17,226 nt of DNA from Candidatus Omnitrophota bacterium (GTDB lineage Bacteria; Omnitrophota; Gorgyraeia; Velamenicoccales; Velamenicoccaceae), in the NCBI GenBank assembly GCA_028717105.1, contig JAQUOM010000024.1:1-17226 (forward strand). Direction: 5' to 3'. Position 1 is the stretch's first letter, and every line of letters starts with the position of its first letter. Both the position numbers and the translations under genes were made by a program. Below are positions 15,297 through 17,226 of this stretch, one piece after another. Under the pieces are notes generated by a model. It ran no database searches. It had not been told where the DNA came from and worked only from the letters and a program-made list of their open reading frames with translations.

Positions 15297-16562
15297 ATGG
15301 AAAAATACGAAAAGCTGCAAATGATCAAGTCCGAGGTGCGCGAGAGGGTCATGCAGCGCGCTAAAAAGACCGCGTTCGATTATCGCGTCGACGAAACGCT
15401 TGTCCGGCGCCAGATCGAGCTGGCCCTGGAATCCGTGGTCCAGAGCAAAATGGACGGGCATTGTGAAGATGATATGAGGCGCTATATCATCGAGGAGGTC
15501 ATCAACGAGATTTTCGGTTTCGGGCCGATAGACCGGTTGATCACGGACCCGGCGGTTTGGGAGATCATGGTGAACGGCCCCAAAGAAGTCTACGTGGAAC
15601 GCGAAGGCAAGCTTCAAAAAGCGGATGTTTTTTTCGAGAATGAGACTCAGCTTTTTTTCTATATTGAACGCATCCTTTCACCGTCGGGGCGCCGGGTTTC
15701 CGAGGTCGAGCCTTATATCGACGCGCGCCTGCCGGACGGTTCCAGGATCAACGTGGTGCGGGCGCCCGTCGCGCCTTACGGGCCGATCCTGACGATCCGA
15801 AAGGCCAATCGCAGGATCCTGGGCTTGAGCGATTTGATCACGCGCCGCACGTTGGACGACAGGGCCGCGAGGTTCTTGAAGTCGTGCGTTAAAAACCATT
15901 TGAATATCATTATTGCCGGCGGCCCTGGGTCAGGGAAGACGACGATTTTGAATTTGCTGTCGGTTTATATCCAGGAAAATGAACGCGTGATCACGATCGA
16001 AGATACGCTGGAACTGCGTATGGAGAACAAGCATCGCGTGGCCATGGAGACCCGCCCGTCCAACATCGAGGGAAAAGGCGAGATTACGATCAGGGAGCTG
16101 GTGCGCAATTCACTGCATATGCGTCCGGACCGTGTCATCATCGGTGAGGTCCGCGGGGAAGAGGCCCTGGATATGCTGCAGGTCATGAACATCGGCCGCG
16201 TTGGGTCGATGACGACCATGCACGCGAATTCCGGGCTCGATGCCCTTTTGCGCCTGGAGACCATGGCGATGATGGGCAGCGTCAATGTTTCGTCTCAGAT
16301 GCTTCGTCGCCAGATCATCTCCGCGATCGACCTCATCATTATCGCCGACCGGCTCCTGGACGGTTCCCGGAAAGTCCTGGCGATCTCCGAGGTGAGCAAG
16401 GAACATACGTCGGATTATGTCTTAAAAGATATTTTCGCCGCGCAGAGACGGCAAGAGAACGATCAGATGGTTTTTGAACTCAAGCCTACCGGTTTTGTCC
16501 CGGCGTTCTTGGAGAGGTTCCTGGATGCTGATATTGTTAAAGAGGATCTGAAAGCAACATGA
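15297..16562 (+). CDS. CpaF/TadA-type secretion ATPase, copy 2
   Basis: A second, clearly diverged CpaF-family ATPase of 421 residues, with the same layout as copy 1. It has an N-terminal helical region, FGFGPIDRLITDPAVWEIMVNG, Walker A GGPGSGKTT (K214), Asp box TIEDTLEL, and Walker B IIGEVRG with E284. The His box is split differently. The first His is replaced by R301 (IGRVG instead of TGHDG), while TTMHANS with H309 is canonical. Copy 1 shows the opposite pattern. I start at the ATG at 15297, one base after the proS stop and with GGAG upstream. The longer frame from 15255 lies inside proS. The stop overlaps the rimP start (ATGA). It may form mixed or separate hexamers with copy 1; the function is inferred only from the family. 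Confidence 0.92.
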   Translation: MEKYEKLQMIKSEVRERVMQRAKKTAFDYRVDETLVRRQIELALESVVQSKMDGHCEDDMRRYIIEEVINEIFGFGPIDRLITDPAVWEIMVNGPKEVYVEREGKLQKADVFFENETQLFFYIERILSPSGRRVSEVEPYIDARLPDGSRINVVRAPVAPYGPILTIRKANRRILGLSDLITRRTLDDRAARFLKSCVKNHLNIIIAGGPGSGKTTILNLLSVYIQENERVITIEDTLELRMENKHRVAMETRPSNIEGKGEITIRELVRNSLHMRPDRVIIGEVRGEEALDMLQVMNIGRVGSMTTMHANSGLDALLRLETMAMMGSVNVSSQMLRRQIISAIDLIIIADRLLDGSRKVLAISEVSKEHTSDYVLKDIFAAQRRQENDQMVFELKPTGFVPAFLERFLDADIVKEDLKAT

Positions 16563-17056
16563 TGAGCCACGAGTTATTGCTGCGGATCAGGCCTTTTTTT
16601 GAGGACCGCATGGCGCCGGCCGGGTATGTTTTGGTAGATATGCGTTTCTACAAGAGGCAGGGCGGTGCGGCGGTTTTGGAAGTCCTTGCGGACCGGGATG
16701 AGGGTGGTATTACGCTCGATGAGTGCAGCCGCCTGAACAGGGAACTCGGGGATGTTCTGGAGAAAGAGGGATTTTTAAGCCAGGCGTATGTGCTGGATGT
16801 TTCGTCTCCCGGCCTGGACAGGTCACTGACGACGGCCGGGGATTTTCGCAGGGCCAGAGGACGCACGGTAAGATTTTTCTTGAAAGACCTCGTGGAGGGA
16901 AAGTTCGAACATTGCGGCACGGTGGAAGACATATCCGATGACACCGTGACGGTCAGAGTAACGGATAAAAAGGGAGAGAGGACGATCGCGATCTCCCTGG
17001 GAAACATTAACAAAGCAAAACAGGTCGTTGGTCCCGCGAACAAGCAGGACCGTTAA
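16559..17056 (+). CDS. rimP: Ribosome maturation factor RimP
   Basis: An assembly factor for the 30S subunit. The 165 residues show the two-domain layout: an N-terminal alpha/beta domain up to about residue 85, ending in the family hallmark DVSSPGLDRSL, and a C-terminal SH3-like barrel (about 90-155; GRTVRFFLKD, GTVEDISDDTVTV). Gene order rimP-nusA is among the most conserved in bacteria and supports the call. The start overlaps the cpaF2 stop (ATGA); a second ATG at 16562 is equally possible and would remove one residue. The nearest ribosome-binding-like sequence, AGAGGA, is about 12 bases away, so translation probably depends on coupling to cpaF2. Confidence 0.94.
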   Translation: MMSHELLLRIRPFFEDRMAPAGYVLVDMRFYKRQGGAAVLEVLADRDEGGITLDECSRLNRELGDVLEKEGFLSQAYVLDVSSPGLDRSLTTAGDFRRARGRTVRFFLKDLVEGKFEHCGTVEDISDDTVTVRVTDKKGERTIAISLGNINKAKQVVGPANKQDR

Positions 17057-17059
17057 ACG

Positions 17060-17083
17060 GGGCCGCGGGATGGTGAGCGGCCC
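17060..17083 (+). repeat. GC-rich hairpin between rimP and nusA
   Basis: GGGCCGC (17060-17066) and GCGGCCC (17077-17083) form a perfect 7-base stem with a 10-base loop, 3 bases after the rimP stop. No T-run follows, so it is not a standard intrinsic terminator. It could be an mRNA processing, stability or pausing site ahead of nusA. Confidence 0.55.
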
Positions 17084-17163
17084 GGTCCCTGAGCGCTTCC
17101 TCGAGTTTAGATTTAGGGTAGGCGAGGGGGAAAATACCCTTATAGGCAAATTAAGGAGCTTTT

Positions 17164-17226
17164 ATGAGCAGTGAATTACTGGCAATTCTGGACCATATTG
17201 AACGCGAGCGCGGCGTGAGCCGTGAA
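17164..17226 (+). CDS. nusA: Transcription factor NusA, 3'-partial
   Basis: Only the first 21 codons are present. The peptide MSSELLAILDHIERERGVSR matches the typical NusA start (M-x-SELLAIL-x-x-IE-x-E-x-G). A strong AAGGAG lies 5 bases upstream. It follows rimP after 107 bases, as in most bacteria. The NusA S1 and KH domains would lie beyond the window. NusA acts on RNA polymerase in pausing, termination and antitermination. Confidence 0.9.
   Translation, partial: MSSELLAILDHIERERGVSRE

Noticed and set aside
1..17226. CRISPR arrays, tRNA/rRNA genes, insertion sequences, toxin-antitoxin or phage defence genes
   Set aside because: On reading both strands I found no spaced direct-repeat array, no tRNA- or rRNA-like sequence, no transposase and no known defence protein; the gaps contain only short fold-back repeats.

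Overview
The window reads as bacterial chromosome from a diderm (Gram-negative-type) organism. It has a lipoprotein with an OmpA peptidoglycan-binding domain, a RseP-type site-2 protease and the bacterial MEP isoprenoid pathway. Moderately high GC, a CdsA signature that I associate with the PVC superphylum, Tad-type CpaF ATPases and the GH57/DUF4912 pair make Omnitrophota (old OP3) or a relative my best guess. This is inference only, as no rRNA or marker tree is available. All genes are on the + strand.

Left part (1-3288): the 3' part of a DsbA/thioredoxin-fold protein without a CxxC motif, a homocitrate/isopropylmalate synthase-family enzyme, and purA. Next comes a clear sigma70-like promoter (3385-3413). 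It drives a short unit of an OmpA-domain lipoprotein and a small membrane-anchored coiled-coil protein, closed by a strong intrinsic terminator (4591-4628). A DUF4912 protein and a GH57 1,4-alpha-glucan branching enzyme follow, which together suggest glycogen-type storage polysaccharide synthesis.

Right part (7740-17226): a tightly packed housekeeping superoperon, uppS-cdsA-dxr-rseP-ispG-cpaF1-proS-cpaF2-rimP-nusA (nusA is cut by the window end). Junctions are mostly ATGA overlaps or a few bases. The backbone without the cpaF genes is a widely conserved bacterial order linking lipid-carrier and phospholipid precursor synthesis, envelope proteolysis, isoprenoid synthesis, tRNA charging and transcription/ribosome maturation. 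The unusual part is that two diverged CpaF/TadA secretion ATPases flank proS, with no other Tad gene in view. The prolyl-tRNA synthetase between them is a short form: its editing (INS) domain is replaced by a small four-cysteine knuckle.

Most larger intergenic gaps hold a fold-back repeat of their own: heptamers before purA, an AT-rich palindrome before the GH57 gene, mutually exclusive hairpins before uppS, a long hairpin between cdsA and dxr, and a GC-rich hairpin before nusA. No rRNA, tRNA, CRISPR array, insertion sequence or phage gene was seen. I do not claim a wholly new system. The best leads are the cpaF-proS-cpaF arrangement with its complementary motif losses, and the intergenic fold-back elements.
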